Numbered from the stretch's first letter, positions 8,231 through 18,200 are shown. The stretch is 64,000 bases of DNA from an uncultured Acetatifactor sp. (GCA_910577665.1 CAJTOJ010000010.1:49812-113811), one strand, 5' to 3'. The notes: generated by a model from the letters alone, not told the origin. Numbers and translations: made by a program.

Positions 8231-10534
8231 ATGATGGAAAATTTGCAGTGGGAGAACCTACAGCCGGGAAATTCATATGAGGGGAATTTACACTATGGGG
8301 GAAATTCACACAAAGAAGATTTGCAGCTGGACGCACAGCCGGAAACTGCTTTGGAGGAAGCACACCTGGAGGAGACAATCCAGGCGGCAGAAGAGCAGCT
8401 TGCACAGACCCGGCAGGCTGTGGAGAAGAGAGAATCCGAAATGATGGAGGCAAAAGAGGAAATCTGGGGAAATACGGAACACGGCGTTGGCAGTGGGAAC
8501 CTGGGAAATGCAGCAGACTTTGAGGCCCTGGTAGAACTGAGCCAGGAAGCGGCTATGGTCACAGACATGGTCGCGGACTGTGAGGAGATGCGGCGCAAGA
8601 TCAGGCGTCTGGAGCAGGTGATCGGATCTCCCTATTTTGGACGGATCGACTTTCTCTTTGAGGGCGAGACATCCCCGGAGCCTGTCTATATCGGACGGAC
8701 ATCCTTGATGGAGAAGAACGCGGCCAGGATCTATGTCTATGACTGGCGTTCTCCCATTGCCAGTGTGTTCTACCGTTTTATGACAGGGGAGGCGTACTAT
8801 GACGCCCCTGGCGGGAGGATCACCGGACAGGTGGAGCGTAAACGCCAGTATGAGATCAAGGACAGCCGTCTGCACTATTTTTTCGACACAGATGTGAATA
8901 TCCGTGATGAGATCCTAAAACAGCTCCTGTCCAGGAACACCTCTCCCCAGATGAAAACCATTGTGGAGACCATCCAGAAGGAACAGGATGTGGTCATTCG
9001 GAATATGGAGGATGACCTGCTGCTGATCCAGGGAGTGGCCGGAAGCGGCAAGACTTCCATTGCGCTGCACCGGGCTGCTTATCTGATGTATCAGGGTCTG
9101 CAGTCTGCCCTGTCGGCCAACAATATTCTGATTCTGTCCCCTAATGCCACGTTTGAACAGTATATTTCAAATGTGCTGCCAGAGCTGGGGGAGGAGAATG
9201 TGGTCTCTCTGGTGTTCGAGGATATCCTGCATACCTTTTTGAAGGAGCAGGAGATACAGTCCAGGGAAGCTTTCCTGGAAGGGGCGATGGCGGGCGGTAC
9301 CCGGACACAGGACATTAGGAGAAGCATGGAATATAAGGCATCGATGGCATTTCTGAAGGTGCTGGACCGCTTTGTGGCTGACATCCCCCTGCAGGAAATC
9401 CCCTACCGGGATATCTCCTTCCAGGGGGGATTGGTGGCCACAGGGGAGGAACTTAGGCGGCGCCTGAGTCAGAGGCCGGAAGTTCCCCTGGCAGTGCGGC
9501 TTACACAATTGGAAGATTGGGTACTGGAGAAGGCTTTTGGAACACAGAAGTGGAAACACAAGGAAGACAGGAATCTGATCCTGCAGGAATTGCAGACCTT
9601 TACCAGGCTGGACGTCTGCGGGCTGTACAGGAGGCTGTGGGAGGCCTGGATCTGCGATGCACCAGGGGAAGGGCTCGCTGTAGTACAAAGTCCGGCAGAC
9701 ACGACAGGAAGAGGGGGGAACCTTCGGACAGATTTATCCAGGATCAGAAGGGACACCCTGGATATGCTGGACGCTGGGCGGCTTGGCTTCGATGATGCCA
9801 TCGCGGTGCTCTATCTGCATCTGCGCATATACGGGAATGATGCCTACCGGAACATCCGCCAGGTGATTATAGACGAAGCCCAGGACTATTATCCCCTTCA
9901 GTTCGAGATCTTCCGGATGCTCTTTCCAGCCGCAAAGTATACGGTTCTTGGTGATGTCAACCAGACGCTGGCAAAGCAGGAGGATCTCTCCTTTTATGGG
10001 CAGGTGCAGAAGATGCTGGGGAAAAAGAAGATGTCCTTGATCACTCTGGACAAGAGCTTCCGCTGCACCGAAGAGATTCTACAGTTCGGCCTGCAGTTTG
10101 TCGGCCACAGGCCTGAAATCCAGTGTTTTAACCGGCCTGGCGACCCGGTGGAAGTGGAAGCTGTGGACGGCCACGAGGCCTATCTGGACAGGATTCTCTC
10201 AAAAGCCCGGGAATGCCAGGATAAGGGCATGGGGACAGTATGTCTGCTTTGCAAGACAGCAAAAGGCGCAGAGCGCTTATACACAGAATTGATGACCCGG
10301 ATGGATCTGAAGCTGGTGGAAGGCAGCGGGGCAGAAAGCATACGGGGGAATCTGCTGATGCCGTCCTATCTGGCAAAAGGGCTGGAATTTGACGCCGTGA
10401 TCCTCTGCGATGCAGATGCCAGAAACTATCCGGCCAGGGAGGATGGGCAGATTCTGTATATTTCATGCACCAGGGCGCTGCACCGCCTGATATTGCTGTG
10501 CGAAGGGGAACTGACACCGCTGTTAAAAGGCTGA
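8231..10534 (+). CDS. helD: HelD-type UvrD/Rep-superfamily helicase (RNA polymerase recycling factor)
   Basis: A 767-residue superfamily 1 ATPase. A long N-terminal coiled coil (about residues 50-140, rich in E, A and R) precedes 'GRIDF' and 'YVYDWRSPIASVFYRF', then Walker A 'GVAGSGKTSIALHRAAYLMY', Walker B 'IIDEAQDYYPLQ' and late helicase motifs ending 'ILYISCTRALHRLILL'. This is the layout of HelD, which inserts its coiled-coil arm into RNA polymerase and releases stalled enzyme from nucleic acid. I chose ATG 8231 because AAGGGGAGC lies just before it. An in-frame TTG at 8183 would add 16 residues but has no good ribosome site. An unstructured N/G/E-rich segment precedes the coiled coil. 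A generic repair helicase is the alternative. Confidence 0.88.
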   Translation: MMENLQWENLQPGNSYEGNLHYGGNSHKEDLQLDAQPETALEEAHLEETIQAAEEQLAQTRQAVEKRESEMMEAKEEIWGNTEHGVGSGNLGNAADFEALVELSQEAAMVTDMVADCEEMRRKIRRLEQVIGSPYFGRIDFLFEGETSPEPVYIGRTSLMEKNAARIYVYDWRSPIASVFYRFMTGEAYYDAPGGRITGQVERKRQYEIKDSRLHYFFDTDVNIRDEILKQLLSRNTSPQMKTIVETIQKEQDVVIRNMEDDLLLIQGVAGSGKTSIALHRAAYLMYQGLQSALSANNILILSPNATFEQYISNVLPELGEENVVSLVFEDILHTFLKEQEIQSREAFLEGAMAGGTRTQDIRRSMEYKASMAFLKVLDRFVADIPLQEIPYRDISFQGGLVATGEELRRRLSQRPEVPLAVRLTQLEDWVLEKAFGTQKWKHKEDRNLILQELQTFTRLDVCGLYRRLWEAWICDAPGEGLAVVQSPADTTGRGGNLRTDLSRIRRDTLDMLDAGRLGFDDAIAVLYLHLRIYGNDAYRNIRQVIIDEAQDYYPLQFEIFRMLFPAAKYTVLGDVNQTLAKQEDLSFYGQVQKMLGKKKMSLITLDKSFRCTEEILQFGLQFVGHRPEIQCFNRPGDPVEVEAVDGHEAYLDRILSKARECQDKGMGTVCLLCKTAKGAERLYTELMTRMDLKLVEGSGAESIRGNLLMPSYLAKGLEFDAVILCDADARNYPAREDGQILYISCTRALHRLILLCEGELTPLLKG

Positions 10535-10725
10535 TGGCGGGGGTAGATATTGCGCAGAGAAAGCTTTAATAACGGGCCGTGTGTACCGATATGTATATCG
10601 TACAGGTCGGATAGACCATGGGAATGTCCGGGAGCCTTGACGGCATGCGTTTTGCGCCGGACGGCTCCAGGAGCCAGAACAATCAGGAGCCAGAAAAATT
10701 AGGAGAGGAAAAGGAGTGTAGTAGA

Positions 10726-11961
10726 ATGGGCAGACAATTAAGCGAGGATGTAAAGAAGGCATTGGAGGACATATATTATAAGGAAAGAACCAGGCGGGGC
10801 AAGGAAGCCTTTGCGCTGTTGGAAAAGGCTTCCGCCGCCGGGGACGGGGATGCAAGCTGCGTGCTGGCAAGGTGCCTGTGCGGTCACCAGTATGTGTGGA
10901 GCGGCCACGGTTTTCCGGAGGACGATGACAGGGCTACCGCGCTGCTGCATAAATCAGTGGAACAGGGCAGCGCCCTGGGGGTACTGGTGTCTATGCGCTG
11001 CGGGGAACTGACCCCGGAAGTAGAGGAGAAGATGCCCTTTGCCAGCCTGCAGGAAGTCTTTGACCAGGCCCTGGAGCTTGCACAGTGGGGGGATGCCTTC
11101 TGCCAGTATGTGGTGGGAAATGTCTACTTCTGGTGGGATTTCCTGCGGATCCAGGGCAAGGACGGGAGCAGTTTTTCGGATCCGGCTGCATTCAGGGCGT
11201 ATTTGAAGGAGAATATCTCCAAGTGTGAGGACTGGTTCTGGAAGGCTTTCCGGGGCGGCATGCATTTTGCGGCCAATAACCTGAACCGCTATTACACCCA
11301 GGGGGATGAAGACATTATCCTGCCCCAGCCGCAGAAAGCCAAGGATCTCTGGAAGATCGGGGCAGAGTATGGCCATCCTGTCCACCAGTCCATCTATGCG
11401 GAAGAACTGGAGAAGGCCGGCCGGAAGGCGGAGGCTCTTCACTGGTACAAGGAAGCGGCAGAAGGGGGACATCCCGGCGCGTGGGCCGATGTGGGACGCT
11501 GTTATGCAGAGGGGATAGGTACCCCTAAGGACGAAGCCTATGCGGCGGAATGTTTCGAGAAAGAGATCCCTTCCGGCAATCTGGATGGCTATAACCGTCT
11601 GGGTAAGGCATATCTTCTGGGGCTGGGAGTTTCCGTGGATCATGAGAAGGCGTTCCAACTGCTGAACCATGCCTATGAGAAGGGCAGCCGCTGGGGAGTG
11701 TTCTATCTGGCAAAATGCCATTTCTATGGATGGGGTACCCCGCAGGATCATGGTAAGGCCCTTCGGTTCCTGGACCAGGTGAACTGGAATTACTGGGAGG
11801 CTGACTACCTGAGGGGGCTGATCTGCCTGCAGGGCCTGGGCGCCAGGGAAGACATTGCCATGGGTGTGGCCTACCTGCAGAAGGCAGGAGACCATCCGGA
11901 GGTGAAGGAGGAGCTAAGGAAATATAAGAAGACATTGTTCGGGAAATGGGTGCGGCGGTAA
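10726..11961 (+). CDS. Sel1-like repeat protein
   Basis: A 411-residue protein of tandem Sel1-like (TPR-type) repeats. Typical units such as 'ALHWYKEAAEGGHPGAWADV' with 'GRCYAEGIGTPKDEAYAAEC', and 'GKAYLLGLGVSVDHEKAFQL', dominate the C-terminal two thirds. No signal peptide or membrane segment is visible, so it is probably a cytoplasmic scaffold or adaptor. ATG 10726 is chosen over upstream in-frame starts because AGGAGAGGAAAAGGAG lies just before it; starting at 10618 would add 36 residues of low-quality sequence. The partner protein is unknown. The 190 bases upstream contain only a short AT palindrome near 10590. Confidence 0.88.
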   Translation: MGRQLSEDVKKALEDIYYKERTRRGKEAFALLEKASAAGDGDASCVLARCLCGHQYVWSGHGFPEDDDRATALLHKSVEQGSALGVLVSMRCGELTPEVEEKMPFASLQEVFDQALELAQWGDAFCQYVVGNVYFWWDFLRIQGKDGSSFSDPAAFRAYLKENISKCEDWFWKAFRGGMHFAANNLNRYYTQGDEDIILPQPQKAKDLWKIGAEYGHPVHQSIYAEELEKAGRKAEALHWYKEAAEGGHPGAWADVGRCYAEGIGTPKDEAYAAECFEKEIPSGNLDGYNRLGKAYLLGLGVSVDHEKAFQLLNHAYEKGSRWGVFYLAKCHFYGWGTPQDHGKALRFLDQVNWNYWEADYLRGLICLQGLGAREDIAMGVAYLQKAGDHPEVKEELRKYKKTLFGKWVRR

Positions 11962-12102
11962 AATTGTGAGGAGAAGTTCTAAGCGTTCTTCATCCTTGTT
12001 TGTGCCGCTGAAGCGGCATGTCTGGAAGCGTGAAGAGAACCTGGGATGCCCTTTAGGAGACCCGTACGAGATCAGTACGAAAAGGAAAGGAGAGTACCGC
12101 CA

Positions 12103-12774
12103 ATGTATGCCAGGGCAGGGATTATTTCTGATACACATGGGCTGTTGCGCCCGGAGGTGTCAGAGCAGCTAAAGGACTGCAGCTTGATCCTCCACGGCGG
12201 GGATATCGGCGGACAGGAGATCCTGAATCAGCTTACCAGACTGGCACCGGTGCGGGCTGTCCGGGGGAACAATGACAGGGAGTGGGCAGGGAAGCTTCCG
12301 CTTACGGATACAGTGGATTTCCACGGAGTGCGGATCTTCCTGTGCCACAGGAAGAAAGATGTTCCCACAATGAAACCGGAGGATGACGTGCGGCTGGTGG
12401 TGTATGGACATTCCCATAGGTATGCCGATGAGATGGAACTGGGAATTCGGTTCTTGAATCCGGGAAGCTGCGGCCCCAGACGATTCCGCTTAGGAGTATC
12501 CATGGCGGTTCTGGAAGTGTCAGAAGACGGCTCTTTCCAGATCCGGCAGGTGCTGCTCTCCCATGGGGACGAAAATATGGTTATCCCGGAGTCAGAAGTG
12601 GACAGGGAACAGGTGGTACGTGCGGTCATCAAGGGTATCCACAGAGGGCTGCCAACGGAGATGATCGCGGAGAGGAACCGCATCTCCCTGGCATTTGCGG
12701 AGGAGATCAGCCGTATGTACCTTACCCACCCAGGGATCGATGTGGATGGGATATTGAATCGGTTAAGGCGCTGA
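12103..12774 (+). CDS. YfcE/MJ0936-type metallophosphoesterase with C-terminal extension
   Basis: A 223-residue calcineurin-like phosphodiesterase. Metal-binding motifs appear in order: 'IISDTHG' (DxH), 'LHGGDIGG' (GD), 'RGNND' (GNxD) and 'YGHSH' (GHxH), with 'LNPGSCGPRR' at the end of the domain. The histidine position usually seen in 'lvHG' is here 'LCHRKKD'. The YfcE domain fills about 155 residues. A further ~65 residues, from 'VIPESEVDREQVVRAVIKGI' on, form a predicted helical extension not found in short YfcE proteins. The start is ATG 12103 with AAAGGAAAGGAGAG upstream rather than ATG 12046. The substrate is unknown; family members hydrolyse model phosphodiesters. Confidence 0.87.
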   Translation: MYARAGIISDTHGLLRPEVSEQLKDCSLILHGGDIGGQEILNQLTRLAPVRAVRGNNDREWAGKLPLTDTVDFHGVRIFLCHRKKDVPTMKPEDDVRLVVYGHSHRYADEMELGIRFLNPGSCGPRRFRLGVSMAVLEVSEDGSFQIRQVLLSHGDENMVIPESEVDREQVVRAVIKGIHRGLPTEMIAERNRISLAFAEEISRMYLTHPGIDVDGILNRLRR

Positions 12775-12832
12775 GGAGAGAAGGGGCCTGTTGACAAGAA
12801 TGGGTTTTGACAATGATAAGAAGACAGGCTTC

Positions 12833-13264
12833 TTAGGAGGATGTTTGTCCTGCTTCTGCGACCTTCTCTTTGGAGCTGGTGGAAAAATTAAGGAATGGCA
12901 GATTGACGGGCTTCATTCCTGCATTGCTGGTTATAGAGGAGATGATGGGTCTTGCATAAGAGAGCAGGAGCGCCGGGGCATTTACTTCTAAAAAATTTTC
13001 GAAATTTGTCTCTTCTATTTCATGTTCTAGTCTGAATTTCGCTCTCATTGTAAGTTCTATGAAAAATGGGTATGAATCCACCGGTTCTCCAAGTTTGACC
13101 GTTAATTCCACAACAGCTTCATTTTCCTGTATTTTGTTAATGCTAGTATCAATATATAAGGCTGATTGTTTATCAGAGCCGTCCGGTTTTTGGTAGGAAT
13201 CATTGAGCTGGAAATTTAAATGTACCAATCTGGGATTCGAAAAACGGAATTCGCTTTTTTGCAT
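12833..13264 (-). CDS. SecB-like chaperone (TAC-type)
   Basis: A 143-residue protein resembling the SecB fold. The conserved end segment is 'NAPALLLSYARPIISSITSN' followed by 'AGMKPVNLPFLNF', matching SecB 'l.PyareliS.l...ggfPplnLpPinF', with alternating beta-strand sequence before it. Ordinary Gram-positive Sec export does not need SecB; solitary SecB-like proteins in such genomes are often the chaperones of toxin-antitoxin-chaperone (TAC) systems. It is last of three minus-strand genes in an AT-rich island, 133 bases after the second. The start is fixed by GGAGGTG six bases upstream. I infer a TAC chaperone that folds or protects the product of the preceding gene. Confidence 0.8.
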   Translation of the reverse strand: MQKSEFRFSNPRLVHLNFQLNDSYQKPDGSDKQSALYIDTSINKIQENEAVVELTVKLGEPVDSYPFFIELTMRAKFRLEHEIEETNFENFLEVNAPALLLSYARPIISSITSNAGMKPVNLPFLNFSTSSKEKVAEAGQTSS

Positions 13265-13277
13265 ATTTACACCTCCA

Positions 13278-13357
13278 TACCCGCCTTTGGCGGGTACTTA
13301 TTTCAATAGTTGCTCTTTGATGGCAGACCGCAGGTCTGGCATAGGAAGTTTACTTCC
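13278..13357 (-). promoter_or_regulatory. Three stacked hairpins before the SecB-like gene
   Basis: The short intercistronic gap holds three perfect hairpins. One has an 8-bp stem and 3-base loop (13278-13296), one a 6-bp stem (13324-13338) and one a 6-bp stem with 2-base loop (13344-13357). The first directly abuts the GGAGGT ribosome site. No U-run follows any of them on the minus strand, so they look like mRNA-stability or translation-control elements rather than terminators. Confidence 0.5.
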
Positions 13358-13397
13358 AAACTTTCATCTCCTTAAGGATATTATCTGCCATATCTTC

Positions 13398-14105
13398 CTA
13401 TGCAGCCAGAACAGAAATAGCTGTACCTTGATAGCTGAGTTCTTCTATGACAGTACATTCAACTGGTATGAAAGAAGTATTGGCAGAAGTGGAATTTACC
13501 ATTTCATCTGTGTCAATACTTCTGGAAGACCTCATACTGAAACTGGACTTTAACTGTATTGTTTCAAATCTCTGATTTAAAAACATATTTTTGTCATCCT
13601 CAAACTCATCTTTGGATAATAAGTCCAGAAGTAAACTTCCGGCTATTGATTGGATGCCCGTTAAATAGGACATGGGATATGGACGTGCAAGATTTTCAAT
13701 GGATGCGTCAATTGATACGAGATCTATATAACGTCCAAGGGATTCTTTCATTTCCAGATATTGGTCGCATAGAGGAAGTTCATCAATATCAATATGATTG
13801 TACTGCACAAATTGATACATCATGTCCTGGCCTGCTTTTTTGGTTGCCACCCAGACATCCTTGTCCTTAAACGCGTTTAGTACGGTGATTTCATCGTTTA
13901 AGATGCGGAGCAAAGTGCTATTTTGTATTTTGGATATAATCCATGACTGCTCTTCTATGATATCATCGCAGACACAAAGATACCTGGACTGAGAACTATC
14001 CACACATACAAAGATCATAGGGATATTCTCAAAGGAAAACAATACCTGTTCCATAAACAAAGAGTTTATACCAGGAATCTGTTCAAAAATAATGTTGTCA
14101 TTCAT
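13398..14105 (-). CDS. Unknown protein, candidate antitoxin of the SecB-linked module
   Basis: A 235-residue cytoplasmic protein I do not recognise with certainty. The N-terminal half has alternating strands ('PMIFVCVDSSQSRYLCVCDD', 'DVWVATKK') reminiscent of small alpha/beta domains of unknown function. The C-terminal half is polar and ends in a hydrophobic tail, 'ELSYQGTAISVLAA'. The ATG overlaps the upstream gene by 8 bases, with AGAGGTG as ribosome site, so the pair is translationally coupled. In TAC systems the antitoxin sits between toxin and chaperone and carries a C-terminal chaperone-addiction segment; the order and the hydrophobic tail fit that role here. That is inference from position and sequence style only. 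Confidence 0.6.
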   Translation of the reverse strand: MNDNIIFEQIPGINSLFMEQVLFSFENIPMIFVCVDSSQSRYLCVCDDIIEEQSWIISKIQNSTLLRILNDEITVLNAFKDKDVWVATKKAGQDMMYQFVQYNHIDIDELPLCDQYLEMKESLGRYIDLVSIDASIENLARPYPMSYLTGIQSIAGSLLLDLLSKDEFEDDKNMFLNQRFETIQLKSSFSMRSSRSIDTDEMVNSTSANTSFIPVECTVIEELSYQGTAISVLAA

Positions 14106-14565
14106 TCAATACACCTCTCTCAGAATCTTCTACATAGTGGAAAGACTGAAACAGTTGGCAAAAACTGTCTTTATAAATCCACCAGTCTACATGGTCATCC
14201 TCATAATCTGGTATTCGTTCTCTTGTTAACTGGGACAGGCCACATATGGTATAACCATGAATAATTCCTGGCTGCGGGTATTTGTCAAAATACTTTTTCT
14301 TTAATAATTTCAAGAATTTGCGTGGTCTCTTCAAAGTAAGGTAACAAGAAGTAGAATAGGAACCAATTTCATCTCTGTCTTTGTCAAAGGGTCTGCCTTC
14401 GTGAAGCGATTCCTCATAAGTTCCCATAAAAGTCACATCATTATTGATTCTTCCATTTTTTGCAACACGGTATACATGCTGGTCACTTTGTTCTTTACCG
14501 TTCTGCATAATTTTTGCAACGAGGCTTTCTGGTATACAATCAGATAGTTCTTTTGTCTTGCCCAT
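14098..14565 (-). CDS. Unknown small protein, candidate ADP-ribosyltransferase-like toxin
   Basis: A 155-residue protein and the first gene of the SecB-linked operon. No family is certain. I see three motifs in an order compatible with the R-S-E ADP-ribosyltransferase fold: 'HVYRV' (Arg33), 'GSYSTSCYL' (STS at 71-73) and a later acidic/aromatic segment 'DDHVDWWIYKD' (125-133). The canonical ExE is not obvious, so the assignment is weak. ATG 14565 has AGGGGA upstream; the longer in-frame start at 14610 lacks one. An AT palindrome overlaps the likely promoter. By analogy with the CmdTAC phage-defence system, which pairs an ADP-ribosyltransferase toxin with an antitoxin and a SecB-like chaperone, this would be the toxin. 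Confidence 0.55.
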   Translation of the reverse strand: MGKTKELSDCIPESLVAKIMQNGKEQSDQHVYRVAKNGRINNDVTFMGTYEESLHEGRPFDKDRDEIGSYSTSCYLTLKRPRKFLKLLKKKYFDKYPQPGIIHGYTICGLSQLTRERIPDYEDDHVDWWIYKDSFCQLFQSFHYVEDSERGVLNE

Positions 14566-14591
14566 AATCAATCCCCTATCGTATCTGTGAT

Positions 14592-14605
14592 TTATTATAT
14601 AATAA
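14592..14605 (-). promoter_or_regulatory. 14-bp palindrome overlapping candidate -10 of the SecB-linked operon
   Basis: TTATTATATAATAA is a perfect palindrome about 27 bases before the first ATG and contains TATAAT read on the minus strand (14594-14599). It is a candidate operator for autoregulation. No good -35 box is visible at 17 bases. Confidence 0.4.
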
Positions 14606-14746
14606 GTCATGTTAAATTTCTACTTAAATTTTCTGTGAAAACTTGCATGGTGACTAATAACAACTCTAAATTTGTATCTTTTTTGAATTCTAGCATAATT
14701 CGACACGATTCGCAATATAAACATACATTCGGTAAAAAAAGCAGAA

Positions 14747-14898
14747 GATATGCAGTTACTGTTCACTCGTCAGTAACGCGAGGCGTTTTTATGTGCATTT
14801 TGCATAAAAACCCGAGACTGTCGTGTGCCAAAACGCCTGCATTTGGCGTTTTGTGTACATATGTTGCTGTGAACGGGAGTGAACAGTAACGATATGCA
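14747..14898. repeat. MITE-like element, copy 1, with target duplication
   Basis: The element spans 14755-14890 (136 bp). Terminal inverted repeats are GTTACTGTTCACTC and its complement, and it is flanked by a perfect 8-bp direct repeat GATATGCA (14747-14754 and 14891-14898). Inside are two hairpins separated by the family core CGAGAC...GTGCCAAAA. It has no coding capacity. Confidence 0.85.
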
Positions 14899-15025
14899 GG
14901 ATCTGACAGAACCGGGAAAACAGACTGATTTTGACTGGTTGAAGGCGAAGAGCCTGGGAACCAGAGATTATTCATGGCTGCATGACAAATCTACAGGTTT
15001 ACATCTGCTTCATAAAAAGGTATGA
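14894..15025 (+). pseudogene. Orphan 43-codon reading frame cut by MITE copy 1
   Basis: An open frame beginning at the ATG inside the right-hand target duplication encodes 43 residues beginning 'MQDLTEPGKQTDFDWLKAK'. Removing the element restores an upstream in-frame extension ('NIHSVKKAED') back to about 14700, so the insertion may have split a small gene or gene fragment. There is no ribosome site of its own and no recognised family. From 15026 to 15267 I see only AT-rich DNA. Confidence 0.3.
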
Positions 15026-15267
15026 TAGATATTGAGGGAACTGCTTCATGCTGCCTGGTATATAAATACTCCCGTTTCGGACATTGTGTACCTGGTGAAT
15101 ATGAGCGTATATATGTATTGCAGGCATTAGGTATATACTTTGGACAAAATATAAACTGGTCTTTATATAGGGGGATCTATAAGATGACATTACTCTGACT
15201 TGTCAGGCATGGCGAAGCAAATTAAAAATAAATAAAAAGAAGCATTCATTATAAGAGGAGGCAGAAA

Positions 15268-18200
15268 ATGCAGGGAAAAAAAGTGTATGCTTTTGGGGAC
15301 AGTATTGTGTATGGGCACACTATGCCGGACAAATCATTCATGCGGCTGATTGCGAAGGAGACAGGGATCAGCCTGGGAATGTATGCCGTGAACGGGGCCA
15401 CAGTGATCAGAAGTGAGAATGCGATCCAGATCCAGATAGAAAACGCGCCGCAGGAGTCCCCGGATTTAATTGTGCTGGACGGGTATACCAATGATGCCTA
15501 TGAGCGGAACCTGGGCATGCTGGGGGAGATTCTGCCGGAAGGGACAGAAGGCTTTGATGATGCCACTTTCTGCGGCGGTTTCGAGAAGATTCTGTACACT
15601 ATCCGCAGCAAATGGCCGGAGGTACCCGTCTTGTATGTGACCATCCACAAATCCGGGGGAAGGGACTATGGGATCCAGTGCAGAATGCGGGAACTGGCAC
15701 TTGCCATGTGTGACAAATGGGGGGCACAGGTGGCAGATATCTTCGCGGACTGTGCCCTGGATACCAGGGATTCCGGGCAGATGCGGGATATGATCATAGA
15801 CGGCGCGGGTTCCCATCCCAATGAAACCTGCTGCGGGACTTACTATGTGCCGCTGGTTCTGGGGAAGATGCAAGCCCTGCTGGGTTGCAGGGGGAAGGAG
15901 AATGCCCTGGAGACGGAAACGGGGGCTTTCATGGATTTTACATTAAAGCAGGGACAGCGGTGTGTCCTAAAGGCAGACAGCCGGGAACCGGAGGCGGTAA
16001 AGATAGCGCTTTCCAACCTGGTAGAAGACCTGAAGAAGACCCTGGGAATCATGGCACGGATAGCCTGGACAGACAGGAAAGACAAGGATGAGGACTACCC
16101 GGGGGAGAAGGCAGACACTGACAATATCATCGGTCTGGCAGAAGCTGGTGCGGGTGCTATGGATGTTGTGCCCGATGGGGAAGGGAATGAGGCGCATATA
16201 ATTATTGGCACCCTGGAAATTTCGAGTCTGGCAGGGGAGCAGGTATGTGGGCTCCTGCCCAGGGATGACACAGGCAGGCCGCGCAAGGAAGCTTACCTGC
16301 ACCAGGTTCTGGATGGCAGCCTGGTCATTGCAGGCAGCGACAGAAGGGGAACCATATACGGCATCTACGAAATGAGTGAGATGCTGGGGGTGTCTCCCTG
16401 GTATTTCTGGGCAGATGTGCCGGTGAAGGGACGCCAGGAATTTGTCCTGCCCAAAGGGTATTGTAAGGCGGATTATCCTTCTGTGGAATACAGGGGGATC
16501 TTCCTGAACGATGAGGAGGAGCTGGAGTCCTGGGTACGCAATTACATGGGGGAGCCTACCATCGGGGTGAAGACTTACGAGAAAGTATTTGAGTTACTGC
16601 TGCGTTTGAAGGGGAATTATATCTGGCCTGCCATGCATGTGAATTCTTTCAACCTGACACCGGAAAACGGCGCGCTGGCAGACCGGATGGGGATTGTGGT
16701 GGGGACTTCCCACTGCGATATGCTGATGCGCTCCAACAACCGGGAGTGGGTTCCATGGATCCAGAAAAAAGGGTATACAGATGCAGTCTACGATTATACC
16801 ATTGAAGGCAGGAACCGTGAGATTCTGCAGGAATACTGGCGGGAGAGTGTGGAGCAGAACCGGGACTATGAGGTCTGCTATACTCTGGGGATGCGAGGCA
16901 TTCATGACTCTGGGTTCGAGACGAAGAACCTGGCAGGGAAATCCGAGGGGGAGATGCGGGCGGCTAAGGTGGCGCTTCTGGAGCAGATCATAGGAGACCA
17001 GAGGGAGATCCTGCGTAAAACCCTGGGGGTGGAGGAGGCAGATCCGGGCGACAGGAAACGGGACATGCCCATGATGACTTTCATCCCCTACAAGGAAGTC
17101 CTGGAGCTGTACGACAATGGACTACAGGTGCCGGAGGACATGACCCTGGTGTGGGCCAATGACAATTATGGCTACATCCGGCGGTATCCTTCAGAGAGGG
17201 AGAAGCATCGGAAGGGTGGGAACGGCATCTATTACCACAATTCCTACTGGGCTCCTCCCAGCATGTCCTATGTGTTTCTCTGTTCCATTCCCCTGGCCCA
17301 TACCAGGAATGAACTGCAGAAAGCCTGGAATGAGGGGATCCGCAAGCTGTGGGTGATGAACACGGGAGCCATGAAGCCTCTGGAGCAGGAGATCACTTTC
17401 TTCCTGCGCCTGGCCTGGGAGATCGGCAAGCCGGGGGCGCTTACGGAGGATGTGGATGCTTTTGTGGAAGACTGGATCAACAGGACTTTTAGCGGCCAGG
17501 AGGAACTTCCTGGCAGCCTGGACATGGCGGATGGGAGAGAAGCCGGAGGCGGGGAAACATTTGGCAGGAAGGGGACAGTCGTAATCGGAAAAGAGGTTTC
17601 TCGTCTGCTGAACGATTTCTCCCAGCTAACCAATGTGCGGAAGATAGAGAATATGGATTATGATGCTTTCTCCCAGATGGCTTACGGGGATGAGGCAGTG
17701 GTGCGGATCCATGCTTACGAGGAACTCTTCCAGAGAGGGAATGCCTTGTATGAGAGCCTGTCGGAGGCAGAGAAAGCCGCTTTCTTCCAACTGGTACTGA
17801 TGCGGATCCATGCGGCATATTTCACCAATCTGGCCTACTACTATGGGGATCGGAGTACATGGATGTACGACCGGGGCAATATGCAGGCAGCGGCTTACTA
17901 TGTAGAGCAGTCCAGGGAGGCGGAGGATGCCAGGAGACGGCTGCTCCATTATTATAACCATGTGATGTGCAGGGGAAAGTGGAATGGTATCCTGGATCCG
18001 GAGGGCTTTCCACCTCCAAGGGCGGCCATGATGCCGGTCTGCACGCCGCCCCTTGCAGTTTTGGGGACGCCTTCCATGGACGTGGAAGTGTGGAACGGGG
18101 AGGAAGAGCTTGTATTTGCCACGCCTGGGGAAAAGTGGCTGGGAATCGGCAACCAGGGGGAAGGAGCCTTTGAAGTGCGTCTGCGTGCGCCGGAATGGGT

